A stretch of DNA of 64,000 nucleotides from the NCBI GenBank assembly GCA_963729935.1, contig CAVSPW010000002.1, positions 744,001 through 808,000 of the forward strand, read 5' to 3'. The DNA is from CAIKMD01 sp963729935. Lineage in GTDB: Bacteria; Pseudomonadota; Alphaproteobacteria; ATCC43930; CGMCC-115725. Both the position numbers and the translations under genes were made by a program. Shown piece by piece: positions 57,307 through 64,000 of this stretch (position 1 is its first letter; each line of letters begins with the position of its first letter). The notes below the pieces were generated by a model. The model was not told the origin of the DNA. It searched no databases and was given only the letters and a program-made list of their open reading frames with translations.

Positions 57307-58443
57307 TCAATCCAAATGCTTGCGGAAGACGCGGGCGGCGAGGAACGCGACGATTCCCGCATACACGATCATGGCGAGGATCGGCGTCGTGAGATCAAAG
57401 AATCCCGAGCCCTTCAGAAAGAGTGCTTTGAGAATAGTGACGTAGTATCGAGCGAAAACGAGATATGTAACCGCTTGCACGGCGACCGGCATCTGGTCGA
57501 TGGGAAATGCATAACCTGATAGCAGCGTTGTAGGCATGAGGGTCACGAGCAGCCCAATCTGAGCGGCGCCAACCTGCGTACGGATTGCTGTCGAAATCAG
57601 ATATCCGATGCCCAGCACGACGACCAGGAACAACGAGGTGGTAAAGAAAAGAGTTCCCAGATTTCCACGGAATGGCACGCTGTACCAGAAGACGGCGAAA
57701 GTAAGACAGAAGACCGCATCGAGCAGGCCGATAGAAAAATAGGGCAACAGTTTTCCTAGCATAAGCTCCATCGGCGTCACGGGTGTCGACACGAGAAGCT
57801 CCATTGTCCCCCGTTCCCACTCGCGGGATATGGTGAGCGAGGTGAGTTGGGCGCCCACCAGCGCCATGACCATGGCAACCACCCCAGGGATGATGAAATT
57901 CCGACTCTCGAGATCTTCGTTGAACCAGATACGAGATTTTACGGCGACAGGTTGGAGTGTCTCCACGGTGCTCCCCGTCAGCGCCGCCGCCTCCAGTTGC
58001 ACATCGCTCGAAAAGCCGGACACTACCGTCGCTGCGTGGCCGATAGCGATATTGGCCGTATTGGTATCAGTCGCATCCACCAGGGCCTGCACGGAGCTTG
58101 CGCCCGTATCGCTAAGGCGCTCGGTGAAATCCTGCGGAACGACGAGAGCAAGACGGCATTGGCCGCGATCAAGCGCGCGAGTGACATCCCGGTAGTTGTC
58201 GAAGCCGGCAACGATGGAGAAATACTCCGACGCTTCGAAGCGCTTCAATAATGCCTGGCTGTTCTGGCTGGCTTCGCGATCGAAAACGCAGACAGGCAGA
58301 TGCTTGACGTCGAGATTCATACCGTAGCCAAGCAGGATCATCTGCATGAACGGCATCAAGAGCGCGATCGTCAGGCTGATGGGATCACGCCAGACCTGCA
58401 ACATCTCCTTGACGGCGATGGCTTTGACACGGCGAACTCTCAT
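57307..58443 (-). CDS. ABC-2 type permease, YbhS/YhhJ-like
   Basis: The 378-residue protein starts MRVRRVKAIAVKEMLQVWRD, with the first helix MPFMQMILLGYGMNLDVKHL. It has the periplasmic domain with a VVPQDFTERL segment and the terminal five-helix unit (NFIIPGVVAMVMALVGAQLT to ILAMIVYAGIVAFLAARVF). It pairs with the permease encoded just downstream; the gap is zero (stop at 57307, next start at 57306). Together they form the membrane part of a drug or lipid exporter. Confidence 0.9.
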   Translation of the reverse strand: MRVRRVKAIAVKEMLQVWRDPISLTIALLMPFMQMILLGYGMNLDVKHLPVCVFDREASQNSQALLKRFEASEYFSIVAGFDNYRDVTRALDRGQCRLALVVPQDFTERLSDTGASSVQALVDATDTNTANIAIGHAATVVSGFSSDVQLEAAALTGSTVETLQPVAVKSRIWFNEDLESRNFIIPGVVAMVMALVGAQLTSLTISREWERGTMELLVSTPVTPMELMLGKLLPYFSIGLLDAVFCLTFAVFWYSVPFRGNLGTLFFTTSLFLVVVLGIGYLISTAIRTQVGAAQIGLLVTLMPTTLLSGYAFPIDQMPVAVQAVTYLVFARYYVTILKALFLKGSGFFDLTTPILAMIVYAGIVAFLAARVFRKHLD

Positions 58444-59399
58444 GCGCTCGAATCCCCGTTCTTGGATTCAGCGCCCATCATTTGGACGAAAACATCTTCA
58501 ATGGTTGGCTCGATCGGCTCGATGCGCGTGATGGCTATGTCGTGCCGGGCAAGGTAGTCCGGCAACATCTCACGTGCGTGCGCCGCGCTCTCGACTAATA
58601 CGTGGATCGTATTACCAAACGCGGCTATGTCATGGACGCCAGGCGCGCCATGGAGCGCCGCCATCGCGGCGCCGGTTGCGTCGCACTCTACCACGAGAAG
58701 ATCGCCGCCAAGCTTGCGTTTCTTGAGCTCGCTGGGACTCGCCAGCTCGATGAGGCGCCCACGGTTGATCAGCGCGACCCGATTACAATATTCGGCCTCG
58801 TCCATGTAGTGCGTCGAGACAAGCACCGCGACGCCCTCCGCCGCCAACGCATGGGTGAGATCCCAAAAGCGCCGGCGCGACATTGGGTCGACCCCTGACG
58901 TTGGTTCGTCGAGGAAGAGGATCGGCGGCCGGTGTAAGATGGCGCACCCAAGTGCCAGGCGCTGTTTCCAACCACCAGCGAGAGTCGATACCAGCGAATC
59001 TTCGCGTCCCGTCAATCCGGCCATTTCGACGGCGAACCGGATGCGCTCGGGCAACAACGCGCGCGGCACCCTGTACATGCCACCGAAGAAGCGGAGGTTC
59101 TCTCTGGCAGTAAGATCGTTGTAGAGCGAAAATTTCTGAGACATATAGCCGATCTGCTGGCGGACGCCCTCGGGATCACGAGCGACATCGATTCCTGCGA
59201 CCAGCGCCCGGCCTTCGCTGGGGCGCAGCAAGCCGCATAGCATGCGGATGATGGTCGACTTGCCAGCACCGTTCGGCCCAAGGAATCCCACGATCTCGCC
59301 ACGGGCGATGGAGAAGTTTACATCGTCGACTGCAACGAAATCCCCGAAACGTTTGACTAGCCCCTCGGCGACAATTGGGGCTTCTGCCCGCGCAGTCAT
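58440..59399 (-). CDS. ABC transporter ATP-binding protein, second of the pair
   Basis: The 319-residue protein has Walker A GPNGAGKST (residues 41-49), a signature replaced by LAGGWKQRLALG, Walker B LFLDEPTSGVDP and an H-loop STHYMDEAEY. It overlaps the permease gene by 4 bp (ATGA), as its own start overlaps the previous stop. The LAGGWKQR signature is common in one half of YbhF-like proteins. In E. coli the two halves are one fused protein; here they are separate. Confidence 0.92.
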   Translation of the reverse strand: MTARAEAPIVAEGLVKRFGDFVAVDDVNFSIARGEIVGFLGPNGAGKSTIIRMLCGLLRPSEGRALVAGIDVARDPEGVRQQIGYMSQKFSLYNDLTARENLRFFGGMYRVPRALLPERIRFAVEMAGLTGREDSLVSTLAGGWKQRLALGCAILHRPPILFLDEPTSGVDPMSRRRFWDLTHALAAEGVAVLVSTHYMDEAEYCNRVALINRGRLIELASPSELKKRKLGGDLLVVECDATGAAMAALHGAPGVHDIAAFGNTIHVLVESAAHAREMLPDYLARHDIAITRIEPIEPTIEDVFVQMMGAESKNGDSSA

Positions 59400-60340
59400 G
59401 AAGCCGGCTCCTGCTTGTTAAGTAGGGCTACGAATACATCCTCGATCGTGGGCTCCGAGCGCGCGATGGCACTGAAGGGGATATCTGCGGCCACGAGCGC
59501 CTGGCGCAACTCTGGCAGACGACGGGATTCGTCATCCACTACGGCACGCACGCCGTTACCGACAAGTAGTGCTGAAGTGACGCCTTTGAGACCGGCGATT
59601 ATATCATGCGCCGCGCGTGCTTGCGGTGAGACGATGTTAACGAGTACACCCGGCATGAGCTCTTTGAGGCGTTGGGGCGTGTCGCAATATTTGAGGCGGC
59701 CATGGTGAAGAAGGGCGAGGCGCGTGCAGCGCTCGGCCTCGTCCAGATAGGCGGTTGAAATCAATATCGTCACCCCGCGGTCGCGCAGAGCATAAAGTAT
59801 CTGCCAGAGATCCCGCCGCGAGACCGGATCAACGCCGGTGGTGGGCTCGTCGAGGAGAAGAATCCGCGGCGTATGGACGAGCGCGCAGATCAGTCCGAGC
59901 TTTTGCTTCATCCCGCCCGAAAGCTGGCCGGCAAGACGCCTCCGGAATGAAGTCATGTTGCAGGCAGCAAGCAATGGCCCGATGCGTTCATCGCGCAGTC
60001 TAGGCGCGATCTCGAAAATATCGGCATAGAAGCGGATATTTTCGTCGACTGTCAGATCCTCATAGAGGCCGAAGCGCTGTGGCATGTAGCTGAGATGCTG
60101 CTTGGCGCGTTCCGGATCGGCCACCACGTCAACGTCGTCGATGACGATTCGGCCGCTATCGGGGCGCATCACACCAGCGAGCATACGCATCACTGTAGTC
60201 TTTCCGGCGCCATCGGGCCCGACCAAGCCGAAGATCTCGCGTTCCTTGATGGCGAAGCAGAGGTTTTCGACAGCGAAGATTCCCACGAAACGCTTCGCCA
60301 CAGCCGCGACTTCAATCTGAACTGCCGCCGGCGTGCTCAT
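59396..60340 (-). CDS. ABC transporter ATP-binding protein, first of the pair
   Basis: The 314-residue protein has Walker A GPDGAGKTT, signature LSGGMKQKLGL and Walker B LLLDEPTTGVDPVSRRD, all intact. It overlaps the next ATPase gene by 4 bp (ATGA). It corresponds to the N-terminal half of YbhF-type ATPases and works with the second ATPase and the two permeases. Confidence 0.92.
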   Translation of the reverse strand: MSTPAAVQIEVAAVAKRFVGIFAVENLCFAIKEREIFGLVGPDGAGKTTVMRMLAGVMRPDSGRIVIDDVDVVADPERAKQHLSYMPQRFGLYEDLTVDENIRFYADIFEIAPRLRDERIGPLLAACNMTSFRRRLAGQLSGGMKQKLGLICALVHTPRILLLDEPTTGVDPVSRRDLWQILYALRDRGVTILISTAYLDEAERCTRLALLHHGRLKYCDTPQRLKELMPGVLVNIVSPQARAAHDIIAGLKGVTSALLVGNGVRAVVDDESRRLPELRQALVAADIPFSAIARSEPTIEDVFVALLNKQEPAS

Positions 60341-61446
60341 GGCGGCGGCAGATCGATAGCGGCATCCGCTGGCATGCCAGGCACGAGTTCATGCGTCGGA
60401 TTGTCGATATCGATCTTTATACGATAGACGAGTGTCACCCGCTCGGCATGGGTTTCGACAGTCTTGGGTGTGAACTCGGCGCTTGACGAGATGAAGGATA
60501 CTCTTCCCGGATATGTCTTTCCCGGATAGGTATCGGTCGTAACTGCTACTTTAGCGCCGAGGCGCACACGGCTGATGTCGGTTTCGTTGATGTAGGCGCG
60601 CAGCCAGACATGGTTGAGATCAGCCAATGTCACGACCGGTGTTCCTGGCACCGCGACCTCGCCGAGCTCGGCTTGACGTACCAGGATCACACCGTCGAAA
60701 GGCGCGACAAGCGTCGTGTAGCCGAGGACGATCTTAGCCATCGCCACTATCTCCTCCGCATTGTGGATATTGGCCTTGGCGAGTTCGATGTTACGCGCAG
60801 CGGCCAGGTCGAGCGCCCGATCGCGTTCGAGGATTGCCTGCGATTGCTTGAAAGCGGTTGTCGCCTGGTCGCGCTGCTCCGTTGATGCATTACCTCGGCG
60901 CCACAGCGATTCATTGCGATCATTATCCAGTTTTTTCATCGCGACATCCGCTTTATCGCTGATCACGGTCTTATCGGCTGCTGCGAGATTCTGTTGAGCG
61001 GTATCCAGTTGCCGTTGCTGAACTTCGAGCCCGGCTTCCGCGATCGCGACTTGCTGGCGATAGTCGACGTCGTCGACACGGGCGATAAGAGTGCCCGCTT
61101 TGACCGATTGGCCTTCATCGAAGGGCAGGTCCACGATGCGGGATTGCACCGTCTTAAAGCCGAGCACACTTTCGTGGGCCTCTATGTTGCCCGAAACTGC
61201 CAGCATAGCCGGCGCCCTGGATAGCCCGAGCCAGAGTTTCCAGGTCGTAGGCCAAGCCCATGTGGCGATGACCAAAACTGTTACCACAGCGACCGCAATT
61301 CCCGCGGTCGACGCCACTTTCATGCTGTGCGGCTTGGCGGCGTTCACGGGCGATGGTCGCAGGAACGGCGCTTCGCCGCGTTGCGGGGATGACGCAGACG
61401 GTTCGGCTGGTCGCGAGGCCTTTCCGACGTCATTTGTTTCTTCCAT
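60337..61446 (-). CDS. HlyD-type membrane-fusion protein of the ABC exporter
   Basis: The 369-residue protein has one N-terminal membrane helix (GIAVAVVTVLVIATWAW), a lipoyl-type domain with GNIEAHESVLGFKT and LPFDEGQSVKAGTLIARVDD, a coiled coil (residues 125-225) and the second half-lipoyl plus beta barrel (GYTTLVAPFDGVILVRQAEL; LADLNHVWLRAYINETD). It links the inner-membrane ABC exporter to an outer-membrane channel, as YbhG does. It is the first gene of the operon and overlaps the first ATPase gene by 4 bp. Confidence 0.92.
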   Translation of the reverse strand: MEETNDVGKASRPAEPSASSPQRGEAPFLRPSPVNAAKPHSMKVASTAGIAVAVVTVLVIATWAWPTTWKLWLGLSRAPAMLAVSGNIEAHESVLGFKTVQSRIVDLPFDEGQSVKAGTLIARVDDVDYRQQVAIAEAGLEVQQRQLDTAQQNLAAADKTVISDKADVAMKKLDNDRNESLWRRGNASTEQRDQATTAFKQSQAILERDRALDLAAARNIELAKANIHNAEEIVAMAKIVLGYTTLVAPFDGVILVRQAELGEVAVPGTPVVTLADLNHVWLRAYINETDISRVRLGAKVAVTTDTYPGKTYPGRVSFISSSAEFTPKTVETHAERVTLVYRIKIDIDNPTHELVPGMPADAAIDLPPP

Positions 61447-61559
61447 AAGTTTATGCTCACTCCGAAGCGCCAGCTATTTCCTTGATTTCCGTCATTCGCG
61501 GGAGCTTTTTGACGATTGTTATCGGAGGCAACGATACCCCCTTGTCCGAATGAACCTAA

Positions 61560-61573
61560 TTGACGTGGATCAA
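61560..61573. promoter_or_regulatory. FNR/FixK-type box upstream of the ferritin-like gene
   Basis: TTGACGTGGATCAA fits TTGA-N6-TCAA exactly. It lies 77 bp upstream of the ATG at 61650 and about 110 bp from the divergent exporter operon start, so it could serve both. Confidence 0.65.
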
Positions 61574-61649
61574 GTCGCCCCAACCCTTGCCGAGTATGTT
61601 CACCAACAAGGAGTTCCGGCAGTTTTCATGCGACGCAAAGGACAACGCT

Positions 61650-62483
61650 ATGGCAACCGCAGATTCTTCTCGCCCGGGCGAGGCGCCGTGGTCGGTTGAG
61701 GAGATTTCTTACGAGACGCTTGCGTGTGATCGGGTCAAGGACGACACGCAGCTACTCTACTTGCTGGCCTCGGCCTCGTTCATCGAGATCACGGCCGATC
61801 TCTACACGCACAATTTGATCGAATTCTTCGCCGATGATCATGAAACCGTCGAATGGCTCGAAAAAAGCTGGGAGCCGAAGGAGCTACAACATGGCGTGGC
61901 GTTGAAGCGCTATGTGACGACGGCATGGCCTGATTTCGATTGGGAGACCGCCTATCGGAACTTCTTTTCCGAGTACTCCCAAGTTTGCTCGATGGAGGCG
62001 CTTGCGCCCAAGCGATCGCTCGAACTCGTGGCGCGTTGCGTCATAGAGACCGGAACGTCATCTTTCTACACGATGCTGGAGGAATTCGATCGCGAGCCGG
62101 TCCTGACCCAACTTGTCGCGAAAATCCGCGCTGACGAGGTTCGCCACTACAAGCATTTTTATCAATACTTCCAGAAATATTCTGAGCGAGAGCGGCCGGG
62201 CCGCATGGCTGTCCTCGCGACGCTTTTGAAGCGCGCGGCCGAGGTGCAATCCGAGGATGCGCTCATCGCGTTCAAATACGTCTATCTGGCGCGCAATCCG
62301 GGGGCCGAATTGCGCAAGAGCGATTATCAATTGTATCGCGATAGCGTGAGGCTAATCGCCAAGCGCCATTTCCCTCAGGAAATGGCCGTGAAGATGATGT
62401 TGAAGCCCTTGGGCATGGGTGCCGCGGCCGGGCGTATCGTGGTCCCCTTGGCCACGTCTTTGTGCGGCTTCTTTCTCAGCTGA
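61650..62483 (+). CDS. Di-iron ferritin-like protein
   Basis: The start at 61650 (MATADSSRPGEAPWSVEEIS) follows AAAGGAC; an in-frame upstream extension is disregarded. The 277-residue helical protein has the full di-iron ligand set of ferritin-like oxidases: Glu46 (EITADLY), the first ExxH motif (Glu78-His81, ELQH), Glu133 (IETGTSSF) and the second ExxH motif (Glu163-His166, DEVRHYKHF). This suggests an oxygen-reactive di-iron centre, as in acyl-ACP desaturase-like or related oxygenases. The C-terminus is hydrophobic (GRIVVPLATSLCGFFLS). An FNR-type box lies upstream. Confidence 0.8.
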   Translation: MATADSSRPGEAPWSVEEISYETLACDRVKDDTQLLYLLASASFIEITADLYTHNLIEFFADDHETVEWLEKSWEPKELQHGVALKRYVTTAWPDFDWETAYRNFFSEYSQVCSMEALAPKRSLELVARCVIETGTSSFYTMLEEFDREPVLTQLVAKIRADEVRHYKHFYQYFQKYSERERPGRMAVLATLLKRAAEVQSEDALIAFKYVYLARNPGAELRKSDYQLYRDSVRLIAKRHFPQEMAVKMMLKPLGMGAAAGRIVVPLATSLCGFFLS

Positions 62484-62586
62484 AGGCGGGTTCAAGAGAA
62501 AAAGAAGATCGACCAAGATGCGCCTTGAGAAAGATCGCCCTCGAAGATCATTTCACCAGATCGGATGTTTACGATGATGGCCGCCT

Positions 62587-62600
62587 TTGAGATGGATCAA
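62587..62600. promoter_or_regulatory. FNR/FixK-type box upstream of the lipoprotein
   Basis: TTGAGATGGATCAA matches TTGA-N6-TCAA. It lies 114 bp upstream of the lipoprotein start at 62714. Confidence 0.55.
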
Positions 62601-62713
62601 AGAGGGCCTTGATCGGCCTGTCAGTATTCGGCGTTAGATGAGGGATCGTTGCCGTTGACCTCGTACCGTCCCTCTTGCTTAGGCAGAGCCAACCTTATTG
62701 TGGAGATAACAAC

Positions 62714-62965
62714 ATGCCAAGGCTTGTCAGGATTATCGCAGTCATCATGCCGCTTGCGCTCATCGGTGCGTGCACGACGCTAAGCGATCAGGACCGCGCG
62801 CTCTTAACGTCCGCCAGTCAAAATGCCGAGCAGGGGAAGCAGATCGCGCAACAGGCTCTCGCGGCCTCACAGGCGGCGCAAGCTAGCGCGGCTCAGGCGG
62901 CCGCGGATGCAAAAGCCGCCAACGAGAAGGCGGACCGCATGTTCCAGCGGAACTTGAAGAAGTAG
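62714..62965 (+). CDS. Small alanine-rich lipoprotein
   Basis: The ATG at 62714 starts MPRLVRIIAVIMPLALIGAC, with a lipobox (IGAC) that places acylated Cys20 after a signal helix. The mature part (NAEQGKQIAQQALAASQAAQ, then ASAAQAAADAKAANEKADRM) has regular Ala spacing, as in Lpp-type alanine-zipper coiled coils. It should be anchored in the outer membrane as a trimer. The 83-residue length fits an Lpp-like protein. A hairpin follows 40 bp downstream. Confidence 0.85.
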   Translation: MPRLVRIIAVIMPLALIGACTTLSDQDRALLTSASQNAEQGKQIAQQALAASQAAQASAAQAAADAKAANEKADRMFQRNLKK

Positions 62966-63004
62966 CTGGCACTCTCCTCGGAACGGGTTGGGCACACGGG
63001 CGAG

Positions 63005-63027
63005 CGGCCCGAACCGGGTTCGGGCCG
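63005..63027 (+). terminator. Palindromic hairpin after the lipoprotein gene
   Basis: CGGCCCGA (63005-63012) pairs with TCGGGCCG (63020-63027) around ACCGGGT. No run of T residues follows directly, so termination is plausible but not certain. Confidence 0.45.
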
Positions 63028-63100
63028 CGCCGGTTGGGCGTTAAATTCCGATTTTGCCTGATCCCGCGCGGCGGAACTCAAGGGGTGCCAGAGGTTCACC

Positions 63101-64000
63101 ATGAGGCGGCGTGAACGGAAGGGCTGGGCGGTCCTGGGCTTCTGGATCGCGGCCGCGCCCGCGACCGCTATGGCGGCGGAGTATCCGCTGGCCCCCGACC
63201 AAGCCGTCGTCGGCGAGATCGGCGCCTATGTAACCCGCGAGCAAGACATCTTGCTCGACGTTGCGCGCGACTACGATCTTGGCTTCACGCAACTCATGGC
63301 CGCCAATCCCGGCATCGATCCGTGGCTGCCGGGCGCGGGAAGGCGGATCACGCTGCCAAGCCGGTATATTCTGCCCGACGCTCCCCGTGAGGGTATCGTG
63401 ATCAATCTTGCGGCGCGGCGCCTGTTCTATTTTCCACCGAATGGCGGTCACGTCGAAACCTATCCAGTCGGCATCGGGGTGATCGGCAATTCGACGCCGC
63501 TCGGTGCGACTTCCGTCATAAGCAAGGAAGCCAATCCGACCTGGTACCCGCCTCCATCGATCCGCGCGGACGAGCCGGACCTACCGGCCGCCGTCCCGCC
63601 GGGCCCCGACGATCCGCTCGGCGCCTTCGCGCTGCATCTCGGCTGGCCGGACTACTTGATCCACGGCACCAACAAGCCCGACGGTGTCGGCCGCAACGTC
63701 AGCCACGGCTGCATCCGGCTCTACCCCGAAGACATCGAACGTCTGTTCCGTGAAGTGTCAGCGGGCACGCCTGTGCGGGTGGTGCGACAGGCGGTGGAGG
63801 CAGCCTGGATCGGCGACGCACTTTTCATCGAAGTTCACCCGAGCAAATCGCAGGCCGACGAGATCGATACGACGGGCACGTTCACGCCCAACTTTCCAAA
63901 GGACCTCGTCGCCCGGGTCAGCGCCGCGGCGGACCAGCATGCCGGCCGGATCGATTGGGACGCGGTTCGTCAAGCCGCATTACGGCGTACGGGACTGCCG
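63101..64000 (+). CDS. L,D-transpeptidase with LysM-like domain (cut by window end)
   Basis: The ATG at 63101 follows AGAGGTTCACC. The product starts with a signal peptide (MRRRERKGWAVLGFWIAAAP, cleavage near AMAAEY). A LysM-like peptidoglycan-binding segment follows (ILLDVARDYDLGFTQLMAAN, then PGIDPWLPGAGRRITLPSRY) and then a YkuD L,D-transpeptidase domain with IHGTNKPDGVGRNVSHGCIR, where the cysteine of SHGC is the catalytic residue. It makes 3-3 crosslinks or attaches lipoproteins in the periplasm. The frame is still open at the last base of the window. Confidence 0.92.
   Translation, partial: MRRRERKGWAVLGFWIAAAPATAMAAEYPLAPDQAVVGEIGAYVTREQDILLDVARDYDLGFTQLMAANPGIDPWLPGAGRRITLPSRYILPDAPREGIVINLAARRLFYFPPNGGHVETYPVGIGVIGNSTPLGATSVISKEANPTWYPPPSIRADEPDLPAAVPPGPDDPLGAFALHLGWPDYLIHGTNKPDGVGRNVSHGCIRLYPEDIERLFREVSAGTPVRVVRQAVEAAWIGDALFIEVHPSKSQADEIDTTGTFTPNFPKDLVARVSAAADQHAGRIDWDAVRQAALRRTGLP

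Overview
The window is GC-rich (about 60 percent by eye) and looks like accessory chromosome or megaplasmid DNA from an alphaproteobacterium, most likely of the order Hyphomicrobiales (Rhizobiales). The reasons are a FixL-type haem-PAS kinase, FixK/FNR-type TTGA-N6-TCAA boxes, a PHA synthase with phasin-like proteins, and insertion-sequence families common in that order. I saw no rRNA, tRNA or CRISPR array. Names and functions below come from motif recognition only; no database search was run. REGION 1 (1-9.7 kb): the end of an MFS transporter; an IS66 element that abuts a truncated DHA2-type transporter; a flavodoxin-fold quinone reductase behind an FNR-type box; an IS3 element split by an IS110/IS1111-type element; and a 14-TM MFS transporter between two 112-bp direct repeats. 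REGION 2 (9.7-24.3 kb): an orphan FixL-like kinase, a phasin and a Crp/Fnr regulator; a PIN toxin-antitoxin pair; a periplasmic amino-acid-type binding protein; an S1/P1 nuclease; a run of very small genes; then IS elements and fragments (IS5, IS427 group, IS3). REGION 3 (24.7-30.6 kb): a type II CBASS anti-phage locus. capV (patatin phospholipase) diverges from the CD-NTase, cap2 (E1-E2) and cap3 (JAMM protease). Next to it are a TraB/GumN-like protein and a GIY-YIG protein, and IS elements flank the island. A cyclic dinucleotide made by the CD-NTase should activate CapV, while Cap2 and Cap3 attach the CD-NTase to targets and release it. The 5' end of cap2 appears frameshifted. REGION 4 (31-40.7 kb): an IS1182 transposase, then a compact seven-gene operon for TonB-dependent uptake (DUF2946 protein, receptor, TonB, ExbB, two ExbD, TPR protein), then an IS427-type IS5 element. 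REGION 5 (40.8-48.1 kb): a saccharopine-dehydrogenase-like oxidoreductase, IS fragments, phaC with a coupled micro-ORF, a phasin-like gene with an in-frame stop, an SPFH protein and a double PRC-barrel protein. REGION 6 (48.4-53.0 kb): a clean IS1595 element with an 8-bp target duplication; a graveyard of ISL3 and IS407-type fragments rearranged by an exact 606-bp inversion; and a second IS1595-family element carrying a toxin-antitoxin pair. REGION 7 (53.0-64.0 kb): a P2-type cation ATPase; a five-gene YbhGFSR-like ABC exporter with one frameshifted permease; a di-iron ferritin-like protein and an alanine-rich lipoprotein, each with an FNR-type box; and an L,D-transpeptidase cut by the window end. 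FNR-type boxes lie upstream of the quinone reductase, the Crp/Fnr regulator, the SPFH gene, the ferritin-like gene and the lipoprotein. Together with the FixL-like kinase and the PHA genes they suggest that the non-mobile backbone is partly a low-oxygen or stationary-phase regulon into which mobile DNA has repeatedly inserted.
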